Part shown: positions 9,351 through 18,400 of the stretch, one piece after another
Layout of the letters: the number at the start of each line of letters is the position of its first letter
How positions within the stretch are numbered: position 1 is the first letter of the stretch
Assembly: GCA_027488845.1 (NCBI GenBank)
Contig: JAIYBC010000056.1
Location: 1-64,000 of the forward strand
DNA length: 64,000 bases
Direction: 5' to 3'
From: Verrucomicrobiales bacterium
GTDB taxonomy: Bacteria > Verrucomicrobiota > Verrucomicrobiia > Limisphaerales > UBA9464
Translations under genes and position numbers: made by a program
Notes under the pieces: model-generated
What the model was told of the DNA's origin: nothing
Database searches by the model: none
The model's input: only the letters and a program-made list of their open reading frames with translations

Positions 9351-9710
9351 ATGCAGCCGTTCCAGATCATCTTCAATCCGACCAGCGCGGCCGAGCTGTC
9401 GAAGCTGCCCAAGGACCTGCAGTTGCAGGTGCTCGGCCAGTTCCGGGGCCTGCCGGAGGAGCTTCGTCGCGAGGAGGGCAGCTTCGGGCATCTCGCCCGG
9501 GGCGGTCGCACGCTCACCCGCTACCGCCTCGGCGACTACCGGGTCTACTTCGAGAGGCACCCGCTCGGCGTCGTCGTCCACCGCATCCTCAGCCGCAACA
9601 CGCTCAAGGATTTCCTCTACCGCTCGAGCCTGCCCACCGGCGAGGACGAACAGCTCCAGGACAACCCGAAGTTCTGGGACCTCATCGAGGCCGCGAAGTC
9701 GGCCCATTGA
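9351..9710 (+). CDS. RelE/ParE-family toxin-like protein, solitary
   Basis: 119 residues. The pattern F-N-P-T-S-A-A-E-L-S-K-L-P near the N-terminus, then R-Y-R-L-G-D-Y-R-V-Y-F and V-V-H-R-I-L-S-R-N, is that of the RelE/ParE superfamily, whose members cut mRNA at the ribosome or poison gyrase. Family toxins are usually 85-100 residues; here about 25 extra residues follow the fold. No small antitoxin gene lies on either side: upstream is the divergent hydrolase, downstream a membrane protein. It may be an orphan, a domesticated regulator, or paired with an antitoxin elsewhere. The superfamily call is fairly secure; toxicity is inferred only from the family. Confidence 0.7.
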   Translation: MQPFQIIFNPTSAAELSKLPKDLQLQVLGQFRGLPEELRREEGSFGHLARGGRTLTRYRLGDYRVYFERHPLGVVVHRILSRNTLKDFLYRSSLPTGEDEQLQDNPKFWDLIEAAKSAH

Positions 9711-9834
9711 TCCGGGGTTTTCCGTTTGCCATCGCCGGTTTCGGGACAAGGGTCCGGCGTCACCCCCGGAGGCCCCGTCCTGAACTGGTCCTGGAATGGC
9801 GGCCTTCTTCGGTGAACCGGAAAGGAACCCACCG

Positions 9835-10038
9835 ATGCAACCCAACACGAACGGCTTCAGGCCCGGCGGCGCGACCCTCCTCGGATTCGTGCTCGGAACC
9901 TTCCTCGGCCTGCTCTTTGGAAAGCTGGCCTTGGGAATGATCTTCGGCTTCTTCATCGGCGCCGCCGTCGAGGCGGCGAGACGGAAGAAGGCCTCCTCCG
10001 TGGAGGCCGGGAAGTCCGACGACAAGGAAAAGGCCTGA
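9835..10038 (+). CDS. Small glycine-rich membrane protein
   Basis: 67 residues from ATG 9835, preceded by a purine-rich GGAAAGGAA. One or two hydrophobic segments (residues about 11-45) rich in Gly and small residues (L-G-F-V-L-G-T-F-L-G, F-G-F-F-I-G-A-A) are followed by a charged Lys/Arg/Glu tail, so it is probably a glycine-zipper type inner-membrane protein with a cytoplasmic tail. The frame is open back to 9796, but those residues carry no recognisable feature. No family function is recognised. It precedes the efflux operon by about 120 bp and may or may not be co-transcribed with it. Confidence 0.6.
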   Translation: MQPNTNGFRPGGATLLGFVLGTFLGLLFGKLALGMIFGFFIGAAVEAARRKKASSVEAGKSDDKEKA

Positions 10039-10157
10039 CGGGCGTGGGGCCGGCCGGCACCCGGTCGGCTGCGCGGCGGCGGCGGTCCTTCCCTCGGAAG
10101 CCTTGAAGATTCGGCTCCCGCCTGCGTCGTTTTCCGCCCCATGCTGCCGCCTCGCCG

Positions 10158-11231
10158 ATGAAGCGTCCCCTCCTGACATCGTTGCTCCTGACGTTGGCCG
10201 CGTCCGGCTGCTCCCGCGACGCCGCCCGCAACGCGGCGTCCGCCCCGACGCCACCGGTGCCGGTCACCGTGTCGCCGTCGACGGAGGTCCGCATGGACCG
10301 CACGCTGCCGATCGTGGGCACCCTGTTCGCGAAGGATTCGGCCACCGTGGCCGCCGAGGTCGAGGGTCGGGTCGAGAAGACGATGGCGGAGTTCGGGGAC
10401 CGGGTGAAGGAGGGACAGGAGATCGCCCTCGTGGACACGGACACCTACGCGGCGCTGGCCAACCTCGCCGCGGCGCGGGTCCAGCAGGCGCGGGCGGCCG
10501 ACGTCGCCGCCGGCCATGAACTCCAGCGCCAGCAGGAGCTGCGCAGGTCCGGCATCGCATCGCCCGCGGACTTCGACGCCGCGGTGGCGGCGGCCGACGA
10601 GGCGCGGGCCGCGGTCAAGGCCGCGGAGGCCAACGAGGTGGTCGCCCGGCTCAACCTCGAGCGGAGCCGGATCCGCGCGCCTTTCGACGGCGCCGTCGCC
10701 GATCGGGTCGCCAGCGCCGGCGACTTCGTGAAGTCCGGCGCGCCGCTCTTCCGCCTGGTGAACGACGCCGTGCTCAAGTTCATCGTCCAGGCCCCCGAGA
10801 GCTACGCCCCGAAGGTGGTGAAGGAACTTCCGGTGGTCTTCACCGTCGACGCCTATCCCGGGCGACGCTTCGAGGGACGCGTCTTCCTCGTCAGCCCGCA
10901 GGTCAACCTTTCCACCCGGATGTTCGACTTCGGCGCCCTTGTGCCGAACGCCGACCGTGCGTTGAAGGCCGGCACCTTCGCACGGGGCGAACTGCTCCTC
11001 GAAAAGGACGTCCCCACGGTCACCGTGCCGCTGGATTCCCTCGTGGTCGGGTCCGGGGTCTCGCGGGTGTTCGTCGTCACCAACGGCGTCGCCACGTCAC
11101 GCATCGTCCACCCAGGACGGACCGCGGGCGACCGGCAGGAGATCCTCGAAGGACTCCGGTCCGGTGAGCAGGTCGTCACCACAGGCCAAGGCAAGCTCGT
11201 CGACGGCTCCTCCGTCCGTATCAAGGAATGA
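10158..11231 (+). CDS. RND efflux periplasmic adaptor (membrane fusion protein)
   Basis: 357 residues. A lipoprotein signal ends in L-A-A-S-G-C (Cys at about 18). Then come a barrel-sandwich/lipoyl-like half motif (V-E-G-R-V-E-K-T, G-D-R-V-K-E-G-Q), an Ala/Arg/Glu-rich helical hairpin (about 95-175), the second half motif (I-R-A-P-F-D-G-A-V), a beta-barrel and a membrane-proximal domain. By family it links an inner-membrane RND pump to an outer-membrane channel in tripartite efflux. Its stop codon overlaps the pump start as ATGA, so the two are translationally coupled. No TolC-like channel gene follows, so the outer-membrane partner must be encoded elsewhere. Substrates cannot be told from sequence. 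Confidence 0.92.
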   Translation: MKRPLLTSLLLTLAASGCSRDAARNAASAPTPPVPVTVSPSTEVRMDRTLPIVGTLFAKDSATVAAEVEGRVEKTMAEFGDRVKEGQEIALVDTDTYAALANLAAARVQQARAADVAAGHELQRQQELRRSGIASPADFDAAVAAADEARAAVKAAEANEVVARLNLERSRIRAPFDGAVADRVASAGDFVKSGAPLFRLVNDAVLKFIVQAPESYAPKVVKELPVVFTVDAYPGRRFEGRVFLVSPQVNLSTRMFDFGALVPNADRALKAGTFARGELLLEKDVPTVTVPLDSLVVGSGVSRVFVVTNGVATSRIVHPGRTAGDRQEILEGLRSGEQVVTTGQGKLVDGSSVRIKE

Positions 11232-14200
11232 GCGCCCACGATCCACACCCGCCTTCCCCGGGTTCCGCCGTCGGAGGCATGGGACTCGTCGACGTCTGCA
11301 TCCGTCGTCCCGTCTTCGCGACGATGATGAACGTCCTGCTGGTGGTCGTCGGCTGGTTCGCCTACGGCCGTCTCGGCGTGGAACAGGTTCCCAACGTCGA
11401 ACTCCCCATCATCACGGTCACCACCACCCTGCGCGGCGCCTCGCCCGAGGAGGTGGAGACCTCGGTCACGAAGCCCCTTGAGGAGATCATCAACACGGTC
11501 GAGGGCATCGAGGAACTGAGCTCCTCCAGCCGGGAGGGCGTCTCCACGATCACCGCGCAGTTCTACCTCGAACGCAACCGCGACCAGGCCGCACAGGACG
11601 TCCGTGACAAGGTCAATTCGGTCCGTGCCCGCCTTCCGGCGGCCGTGGAGACGCCGATCGTCGACAAGTTCGAGGCCGACGCCGCCCCGGTCCTCACCGT
11701 CGCGGTCAGCGCGCCGCGGGAGCTGAAGGAGCTGACCTTCCTGGTGGACCGCCAGCTCAAGCAGAACCTGGAGACCGTCCCGGATGTCGGCGCGATCACC
11801 CTCGTCGGCGCCCGTGTCCGTGCGGTGCAGGTGGCGGTGGACACCGACCGCCTCCGGCAGTTCGGCCTGGACGTCGGCGACATCCGGCGCGCCCTCGGCG
11901 AGCAGAACATCGAGACCCCCGGCGGACGCGTGCAGCAGTCGGGCCGCGAACTCGTCCTGCGCACCCTCGGCCGCATGGGCAGCGTCGAGGAGTTCTCCCG
12001 CCTCATCGTGGCCGATCCCGGCGGACAGCCCGTCTACCTGTCGCAGGTGGCGACGGTCTCCGACGACGTCGAGGAGCCCCGTTCCCTCGCGAGGCTGAAC
12101 GGCACCAACAGCGTCACCCTGGTGGTCCGGAAGCAGAGCGGTTCCAACGCGGTGAAGCTCATCGACGCGGTCAAGGCCCGGATGGAGTCGCTCCGACCGG
12201 TGCTGCCGGAGGACTTCCGGCTCACCGTCATCCGCGACCAGTCGGTCTTCATCCGGCGCAACCTGAACGAGATCTCCTTCCACCTGGTCCTCGGCATGAT
12301 CCTGGTGGCCGGCACGGTCCACCTCTTCCTCCACGACTGGCGCGGCACCCTGATCGCCAGCGTGGCCATCCCGGCCTCGATCGTCGCCACCTTCGCCCTG
12401 ATGAAGGCGATGGACTACACGATCAACAACTCGACGATGCTCGCGCTGACCTTCGCGGTGGGCGTGGTGATCGACGATGCCATCGTGGTGCTGGAAAACA
12501 TCCACCGGACCATGGAGGAACGGGGGCTCGGCGCCCTGGAGGCCGCGCTGGTGGGCACCCGGGAGATCGCCCTGGCCGTCCTCGCCACCACGATGTCGCT
12601 GGTGGTCATCTTCCTGCCGCTGGCCTTCATGAAGGGCCGCACCGGAATGTTCTTCAGCAGCTTCGGCGTCACCGTCGCCTTCGCGATCCTGGTCTCGCTC
12701 TTCGTCAGCTTCACCCTCACCCCGATGCTGGCCGCGCGGTTCCTGAGGCACACGACCGACGAGAAGGCCCGCCTGAAGAAGGCCCAGGGCGGTCCGCTGA
12801 TGCGCCGCATCGGCGACCTCTACATGGGCGTGCTGCGGTGGAGCCTCCGCCACCGCTGGGTGGTGATGCTCGCCAGCGCCCTCTGCGTCGCCGCGGTCTG
12901 GCCCATGTTCAAGATGAGCCGGTTCACCTTCATGCCGCAGGACGACTCCAGCGAGTTCGAGATCGCGCTCAACCTGCCGGAAGGGTCCTCCCTGTCGAAG
13001 ACGGCGGCGCTGACCGCGGAGATCGAGTCGGCGCTCAAGGCCCTGCGCATCGCAGGGGAGCCGGTCATCACCGACACGCTCGTGACCATCGGCACGACGA
13101 GCGGACGCCTCGGCAAGGGGGAAGGTGACGTCACCCAGGCCGGGATCTACTGCCGTCTGCCGCAGTTGGGCGGACATTGGGAACAGTGGACCGGGAAGTC
13201 CCGACGCTGGGACCAGTCTGTGGCGATGGGCATGGCCCGGAAGGTCCTCGCCGCCCATCCGGACCTCCGGTCCTCGGTGTCGACCATCTCTCCGATCGGC
13301 GGAGGCGGCGGCCGCAACGCCGAGCTGTCCTTCAACATCGTGGGTCCCGACCTGAACCGCCTGACGGACTACGCGGCGCAGCTGGTCGAGATCCTCCGGC
13401 GCGACCCCGGCTTGGCCGACGTCGACACCACGCTCTCCAACCGCAAGCCGGAGGTGCAGGTCCACATCGACCGGGACAAGGCCAGCCAGTTCGGCCTGCG
13501 GATCGGCGACATCTCGACCGCGCTGCGGACTCTCGTCGGCGGGGAGATCGTCGGCACCTTCAAGGAGAACGACGAGCAGTACGACGTGTGGCTCCGAGCG
13601 GACACCGCGGACCGGTCCACCGCCGAGGCGCTGCAGAACATCTACGTCCGTACGCGTCCGGCCTCGGCCCAGGGACGTCCCGAGATGGTTCCGCTGGGGA
13701 ACTTCGTCCGCTTCGAGGAGGCGCGCGGCCCCAACCAGATCGACCGCTTCCAACGCCAGCGCCGCGTGACGCTCGTGGCCAACCTCGGGACCTATTCCCT
13801 TGGCGAGGCGGTGGACGCCGCGCTCAAGGCGGCCGCGGACCTCAACCTCCCCGCGGACTACTCCGTGGCGATGGTCGGGCGGGCGAAGCAGCTGCAGGAG
13901 ACGCTGCACAACTTCGGCATCTCGTTCCTGATCGCCGTGGTGTTCATGTACATGGTGCTCGCCGCCCAGTTCGAACACTTCGTGTATCCGATCTCGATCC
14001 TCCTCGCCGTGCCCCTGGCCCTGCCGTTCGCGCTCGCCTGGATGGTCATCCTCGACGAACCGCTCAACATCTACGCGATCTTCGGCCTGTTCATGCTCGT
14101 CGGAATCGTGAAGAAGAACGGCATCATGCAGGTGGACTACACCAACGTGCTCCGCGCCCGCGGCATGCCCCGCGACGCGGCCATCCTCGAGGCCAACCGC

Positions 14201-14425
14201 GTCCGCCTGCGGCCCATCCTGATGACCACCATGCTGCTGGTCGTCTCGATGGTCCCCATCGCCCTCGGGGCCGGTCCCGGTGCCGCGGGCCGGGCTTCCA
14301 TGGCCAAGGTCATCATCGGCGGCCAGATGCTCTGCCTCCTCCTCACCCTCCTGGTCACCCCGGTCAGCTACTCGATCTTCGACGACTGGGGCCGCGGCGT
14401 GTTCCGCCGGAAGCGGTCGGCCTGA
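11228..14425 (+). CDS. RND efflux pump, HAE1/AcrB-like inner-membrane permease
   Basis: 1065 residues, the usual length for HAE1 RND permeases. TM1 lies near residues 25-45 (M-M-N-V-L-L-V-V-V-G-W). Two large periplasmic loops each follow the first helix of a half. The proton-relay helix TM4 carries the paired acidic motif G-V-V-I-D-D-A-I-V-V. The TM5-6 and TM11-12 clusters are clear, with the typical M-V-G-I-V-K-K-N-G-I-M near the end. It should drive proton-coupled export of drugs, lipids or other amphiphiles from periplasm or membrane. It is coupled to the adaptor gene by a 4-bp overlap. The N-terminus carries about 20 extra residues before TM1. Confidence 0.94.
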   Translation: MSAHDPHPPSPGSAVGGMGLVDVCIRRPVFATMMNVLLVVVGWFAYGRLGVEQVPNVELPIITVTTTLRGASPEEVETSVTKPLEEIINTVEGIEELSSSSREGVSTITAQFYLERNRDQAAQDVRDKVNSVRARLPAAVETPIVDKFEADAAPVLTVAVSAPRELKELTFLVDRQLKQNLETVPDVGAITLVGARVRAVQVAVDTDRLRQFGLDVGDIRRALGEQNIETPGGRVQQSGRELVLRTLGRMGSVEEFSRLIVADPGGQPVYLSQVATVSDDVEEPRSLARLNGTNSVTLVVRKQSGSNAVKLIDAVKARMESLRPVLPEDFRLTVIRDQSVFIRRNLNEISFHLVLGMILVAGTVHLFLHDWRGTLIASVAIPASIVATFALMKAMDYTINNSTMLALTFAVGVVIDDAIVVLENIHRTMEERGLGALEAALVGTREIALAVLATTMSLVVIFLPLAFMKGRTGMFFSSFGVTVAFAILVSLFVSFTLTPMLAARFLRHTTDEKARLKKAQGGPLMRRIGDLYMGVLRWSLRHRWVVMLASALCVAAVWPMFKMSRFTFMPQDDSSEFEIALNLPEGSSLSKTAALTAEIESALKALRIAGEPVITDTLVTIGTTSGRLGKGEGDVTQAGIYCRLPQLGGHWEQWTGKSRRWDQSVAMGMARKVLAAHPDLRSSVSTISPIGGGGGRNAELSFNIVGPDLNRLTDYAAQLVEILRRDPGLADVDTTLSNRKPEVQVHIDRDKASQFGLRIGDISTALRTLVGGEIVGTFKENDEQYDVWLRADTADRSTAEALQNIYVRTRPASAQGRPEMVPLGNFVRFEEARGPNQIDRFQRQRRVTLVANLGTYSLGEAVDAALKAAADLNLPADYSVAMVGRAKQLQETLHNFGISFLIAVVFMYMVLAAQFEHFVYPISILLAVPLALPFALAWMVILDEPLNIYAIFGLFMLVGIVKKNGIMQVDYTNVLRARGMPRDAAILEANRVRLRPILMTTMLLVVSMVPIALGAGPGAAGRASMAKVIIGGQMLCLLLTLLVTPVSYSIFDDWGRGVFRRKRSA

Positions 14426-14604
14426 GATACGCCCTGCGGTCCGTGGAAGGCAATCCGGTCCGGGTCCATCGTCTGACTCGGATGGAAACCTCCCCTTGGA
14501 TCCAGGACTGGAACGACACCGGGGAGCTGCGGATGTCCCCGCTTCAGAAGTGCGGCTTGTCATGAGTTCCTGCCTCGAACTTGACCGCAACCGCAGCTCG
14601 TAAG

Positions 14605-14617
14605 ACGGTCTGACCGT
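14605..14617. promoter_or_regulatory. Palindrome abutting the antitoxin start (candidate operator)
   Basis: ACGGT-ctg-ACCGT, a perfect 5-bp inverted repeat, ends exactly at the base before the antitoxin ATG at 14618. Ribbon-helix-helix antitoxins usually repress their own operons by binding short palindromes at the start, so this is a natural candidate, but one short palindrome is weak evidence. Confidence 0.35.
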
Positions 14618-14860
14618 ATGACCACCCTGACATTCAAGGTGACTGCGGCGGAAGCGCGGCGGATCCGTGGGGAGGCGCGTCGTGAGAAGCTGACCCTCTC
14701 CGAATTCCTTCGGAGGCGTGCTGGAGTTTCGGCGGTGGAGCCGCTGAAGCCGGGCAAGGTCCTCTGTCCCTTCACCGGCGCCATGGTCTTCGCCCCGATG
14801 GCCGGCCACCCTCCGCTCACCCTCGAGACGGTGCGGGACATCATGGGCGACTTCCCGTGA
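14618..14860 (+). CDS. Putative ribbon-helix-helix antitoxin of a VapBC-like pair
   Basis: 80 residues. The N-terminal half fits a ribbon-helix-helix fold: a short strand T-L-T-F-K-V-T, then two helices (A-E-A-R-R-I-R-G-E-A-R, then T-L-S-E-F-L-R-R-R-A). The C-terminal half, rich in Pro and hydrophobics, would wrap the toxin. The gene overlaps the PIN-domain gene by 4 bp (GTGA), the normal coupling of antitoxin and toxin, and antitoxin-first order is typical. A short palindrome touches its start codon. The call rests on size, fold pattern and partner; no close family is recognised. Confidence 0.7.
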   Translation: MTTLTFKVTAAEARRIRGEARREKLTLSEFLRRRAGVSAVEPLKPGKVLCPFTGAMVFAPMAGHPPLTLETVRDIMGDFP

Positions 14861-15270
14861 GGTTCCTGCTGGACGTCAACGTCCTCGTCGCCTGGGGCTG
14901 GAGCGACCATCTGGACCACCGGAGGGTGGCGTCGTGGATCGCCTCGCTTCCCTCCAACTGCCGGATCCTGACCTCGGCCATCCCGCAGCTCGGGTTTGTC
15001 AGGGTCTCGGTCCAACGGACAGGCGGGAGGATCACCGTGAACGATGCCGGCGAGGTCCTTTCCGGAATGTTGGCCGCCTTGGGCCGTCGACATGAGTTCC
15101 TGCCGGATGACCAGGTTTCGGTGCGTTGGCCTGGCTGGTGTGTCCATCCGTCCTGGACGACCGACGCACACCTCCTGCTCCTGGCCGATTCCCATTCGGC
15201 ACGTCTGGCCACCATGGACACTGGGATTCCAGGTGCCTTTCTCGTGCCCGCCTTCGAACGTCGACCTTGA
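14857..15270 (+). CDS. PIN-domain VapC-like toxin
   Basis: 137 residues from GTG 14857. The PIN signature is present: L-L-D-V-N-V-L-V-A (Asp6), T-S-A-I-P-Q-L-G-F-V-R-V in the middle, and T-T-D-A-H-L-L-L-L-A followed by L-A-T-M-D (two further Asp). VapC toxins are Mg-dependent RNases that cut tRNA or rRNA. In this branch the middle motif normally carries a catalytic Glu (T-E-x-G-F-x-R); here the corresponding residue appears to be Gln, which might weaken catalysis. Coupled to the upstream antitoxin-like gene. Confidence 0.82.
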   Translation: MRFLLDVNVLVAWGWSDHLDHRRVASWIASLPSNCRILTSAIPQLGFVRVSVQRTGGRITVNDAGEVLSGMLAALGRRHEFLPDDQVSVRWPGWCVHPSWTTDAHLLLLADSHSARLATMDTGIPGAFLVPAFERRP

Positions 15271-15432
15271 TTCCCCGGATCGGGAAGACCTGAGCTGGGA
15301 ACATTAATCGCAGAAGTCCGTGCTGTGCGTCTCGGTTTTTTCGCAGTGGTGCCTCCGTGGATCTTCGCCCCGGCGATCCACCGCTCCGCATCGGGCTTTT
15401 CCACTCCGAATTTCCCGGTAGCGTCCGCGTCC

Positions 15433-18400
15433 GTGTTCCCCGTGACCGTTTCCCGTTCCGCCATCCTGTCCACCGTCGTCCTCGCCGCGACCCTGTGTTC
15501 GACGACGGCGCTCCGGGCCGCCGACGAGGAGCTGAACCTGGGCGTCCGCACCACGGACCCGCGTCCGCCGGCCGACCAGCGTTCGCAGTTCCGTCTGCCC
15601 GCGGGATTCGAGATCCAGCTCGTGGCCTCGGAGCCGGACATCAACAAGCCGATGAACCTGGCCTTCGACGCGACGGGAAGGCTCTGGGTCACCACCAGCA
15701 TCGAGTATCCATGGCCGGCGCCCGCGGACCGGACCGGCAGGGATCGGCTGATGATCTTCGAGGACTTCGGACCGGACGGGAAGGCGGGGAAGGTGACCGA
15801 GTTCGCGAGCGGCCTGAACATCCCCATCGGGGTCCATCCGTTCCGGGGCGTCGACGGGCGGTGGAAGGCGGTCGTCTGGAGCATCCCCAACATCTGGCTG
15901 CTCGAGGATGCCGACGGCGACGGCAAGGCCGACAAGCGGACGGCGCTGTACGGGCCGTTCGACCACACCCGCGACACCCATGGGAACCAGGCGTCGTTCC
16001 GGCGCGGCTTCGACGGCTGGCTCTACGCGACGCACGGGTTCAACAACGACTCCCACGTCACAGCGCGGGACGGCAGCCATGTGGACCTGAACTCCGGCAA
16101 CACCTACCGGATCCGGCTGGACGGCTCGCGCATCGAGCACCACACGCACGGACAGGTGAACCCGTTCGGCCTCGCCTGGGACGCACGGGGCAACCTCTAT
16201 TCGAGCGACTGCCACAGCGCGCCGATCTACCAGCTGCTCGAGGGCGGCTACTACCCGAGCTTCGGCAAGCCGCACGACGGCCTCGGCTTCGCGCCGGTCA
16301 TGCTGGAGCACGCGCACGGCAGCACGGCCATCGACGGCGCGCTCTACTACGAGGACGACCTCTGGCCCGCCGAGTACCGGGACATGTTCCTGGTCGGGAA
16401 CGTCATGACCAGCCGGCTCAACCGCGACCGGATCGAGTTCGTCGGCTCGACGCCGAAGGCGGTGGAGCAGCCGGACTTCCTGACCTCGACCGATCCGTGG
16501 TTCCGTCCGGTGGACACCACGCTCGGGCCCGACGGCGCGCTCTACATCGCCGACTTCTACAACCGCATCATCGGCCACTACGAGGTGCCGCTGACCCATC
16601 CGGGCCGCGACCGCGAACGGGGACGCCTTTGGCGGATCGTGCACCGGAAGGCCGACGGGAAGCCGAATCTCCGACCGGCTGCGTTGGCCCAGGACCTCGA
16701 CGGGCTGGTCGGCGAGCTGGGTTCGCCGAACCTGCCGCGCCGCCTGATGGCGATGGCGGAGATCGAAGACCGCTTCCGGGACGCGGCCGCCAAGCCGGTC
16801 CGCGCGGCGCTGCGTCGGGCGACGGGAGAGGAGCCCGCGGCCGTCCGGACCCGCGTCCATGCGTTGTGGATGCTCCAACGCCTCGGTTCGTTGGCCGCGG
16901 TCGAACTGGACGCCGCGGCCCAGGACGCCAGTCCCGTGGTCCGCGTCCACGCCCAACGTCTCGCCAACGACGTCCACTACCGTGCCTCGCGTCGGCTGGT
17001 GCCGAACGAGGATCTCGTCCAGGTGGCCGGCAGGGTCGCCATGGCCGGAATCGCAGACCCCGACGCGCTGGTGCGTCGGTGTGCGGCCGAGGCGTTGGGC
17101 CGATCGCCGTCCGGTGACGGCGTCGCCGCGGTCCTCTCCGCCCTCACGAAGGCCGATCCGGCCGACACCCATCTCGTCTACACGCTGCGGAAGTCGTTGC
17201 GCGACCAGCTCCGGGACGAAGCGGTCTTCCTTTCCCTCGTCGGTTCCGGCAAAGCCACCCCGACGGAACTCGCCGCGGTCTCCGACGTGGCCATCTCGAT
17301 CCCGTCGGCCGCGGCCTCGCGTTACCTGCTCGGCCAGGTCGAGCGGCTCACCGACAAGACCTCGCCGACCGTGTCGGAGGCGCTGCGGCATGCGGCCCGG
17401 AACGCCCCGGAATCCGACTTGCCGCGGTTGGCCTCGGTCGTCCGCGCGCGCTTCGTCGGGCAGGGCGACTTCCAGCTCGCCTTGTTCCGGTCGATCGAAC
17501 AGGGCCTCCAGCAGCGCGGCCTGGCGATGCCCGACGCCTTGAAGGCCTGGGGTGTGGAACTGGCGACGGGCCTGCTGGCGGAAGACGCTTCGTCCGGCTG
17601 GGGCAACGTCCCCGTGGAGAACGCGCCGACCGAAAGCCCGTGGGATTGGCAGGACCGGAAGACCGCGGACGGCCAGGTCGTGCGGGTGCTCTCCAGCATT
17701 GCCCGGGGCGAACAGAAGACCGGGACGCTCCGTTCGCCGGTTTTCGTCGCGGCAGCCGGCGTCTCCTTCTGGCTCTGTGGCCACGACGGCTACCCGGACA
17801 AGCCCGTCAAGAAGGTGAACGCCGTCCGACTGCGTTCGGCGGAGACCGGTGAGATCCTCTTCGAGGCCTGGCCGCCGAGGAACGACGCCGTGATCCGCGT
17901 CACCTGGGACACCGCCAAGGTCGCCGGCCGCCGTGTGGTGCTGGAGGCCGCCGACGGCGACACCGGCGATGCCTACGCCTGGCTGGCCATCGGTGGAGTG
18001 GAAGGAGCACCGGCGTTGCCTCCGGTTTCGCCGCGCGCCCTGGGCGAGCGGATCGCCGGGGCCGCCGAGATGGCCTCGCGACTGGGGCTCAAGGAACTCG
18101 CCCCCCATCTCCGCCGGCTTTTCGCGACCGCCGGTGAACCCGAGGCCCGCGTCGCCGCCGGACGCGGCCTGATCGCCCTGGCCCCGTCGGAAGGCGTCGC
18201 CGTCGTGGCGCCGGTCCTGGCCGACCCCGCCCAGCCGGCGGCATTGCGTGAACGCCTCGGTGCGATCCTCGCCGAGACGGCCGTCCCGGATGCACGTGCC
18301 GCGGTGGTGTCGGCGTTGCGCGGGGTTCCGTATCGGGTCCAGCAGGCGTGGGCCGTCGCCCTCATCGCCAGCCGGGACGGTGCGGAGGCCTTCCTGCAGG

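Noticed and set aside
10853-14809. 1318-codon open frame on the minus strand opposite the RND pump
   Set aside because: It mirrors a well-identified gene. GC-rich third positions remove stop codons from the antisense frame, and its translation is low-complexity Arg/Asp/His-rich sequence with no domain.
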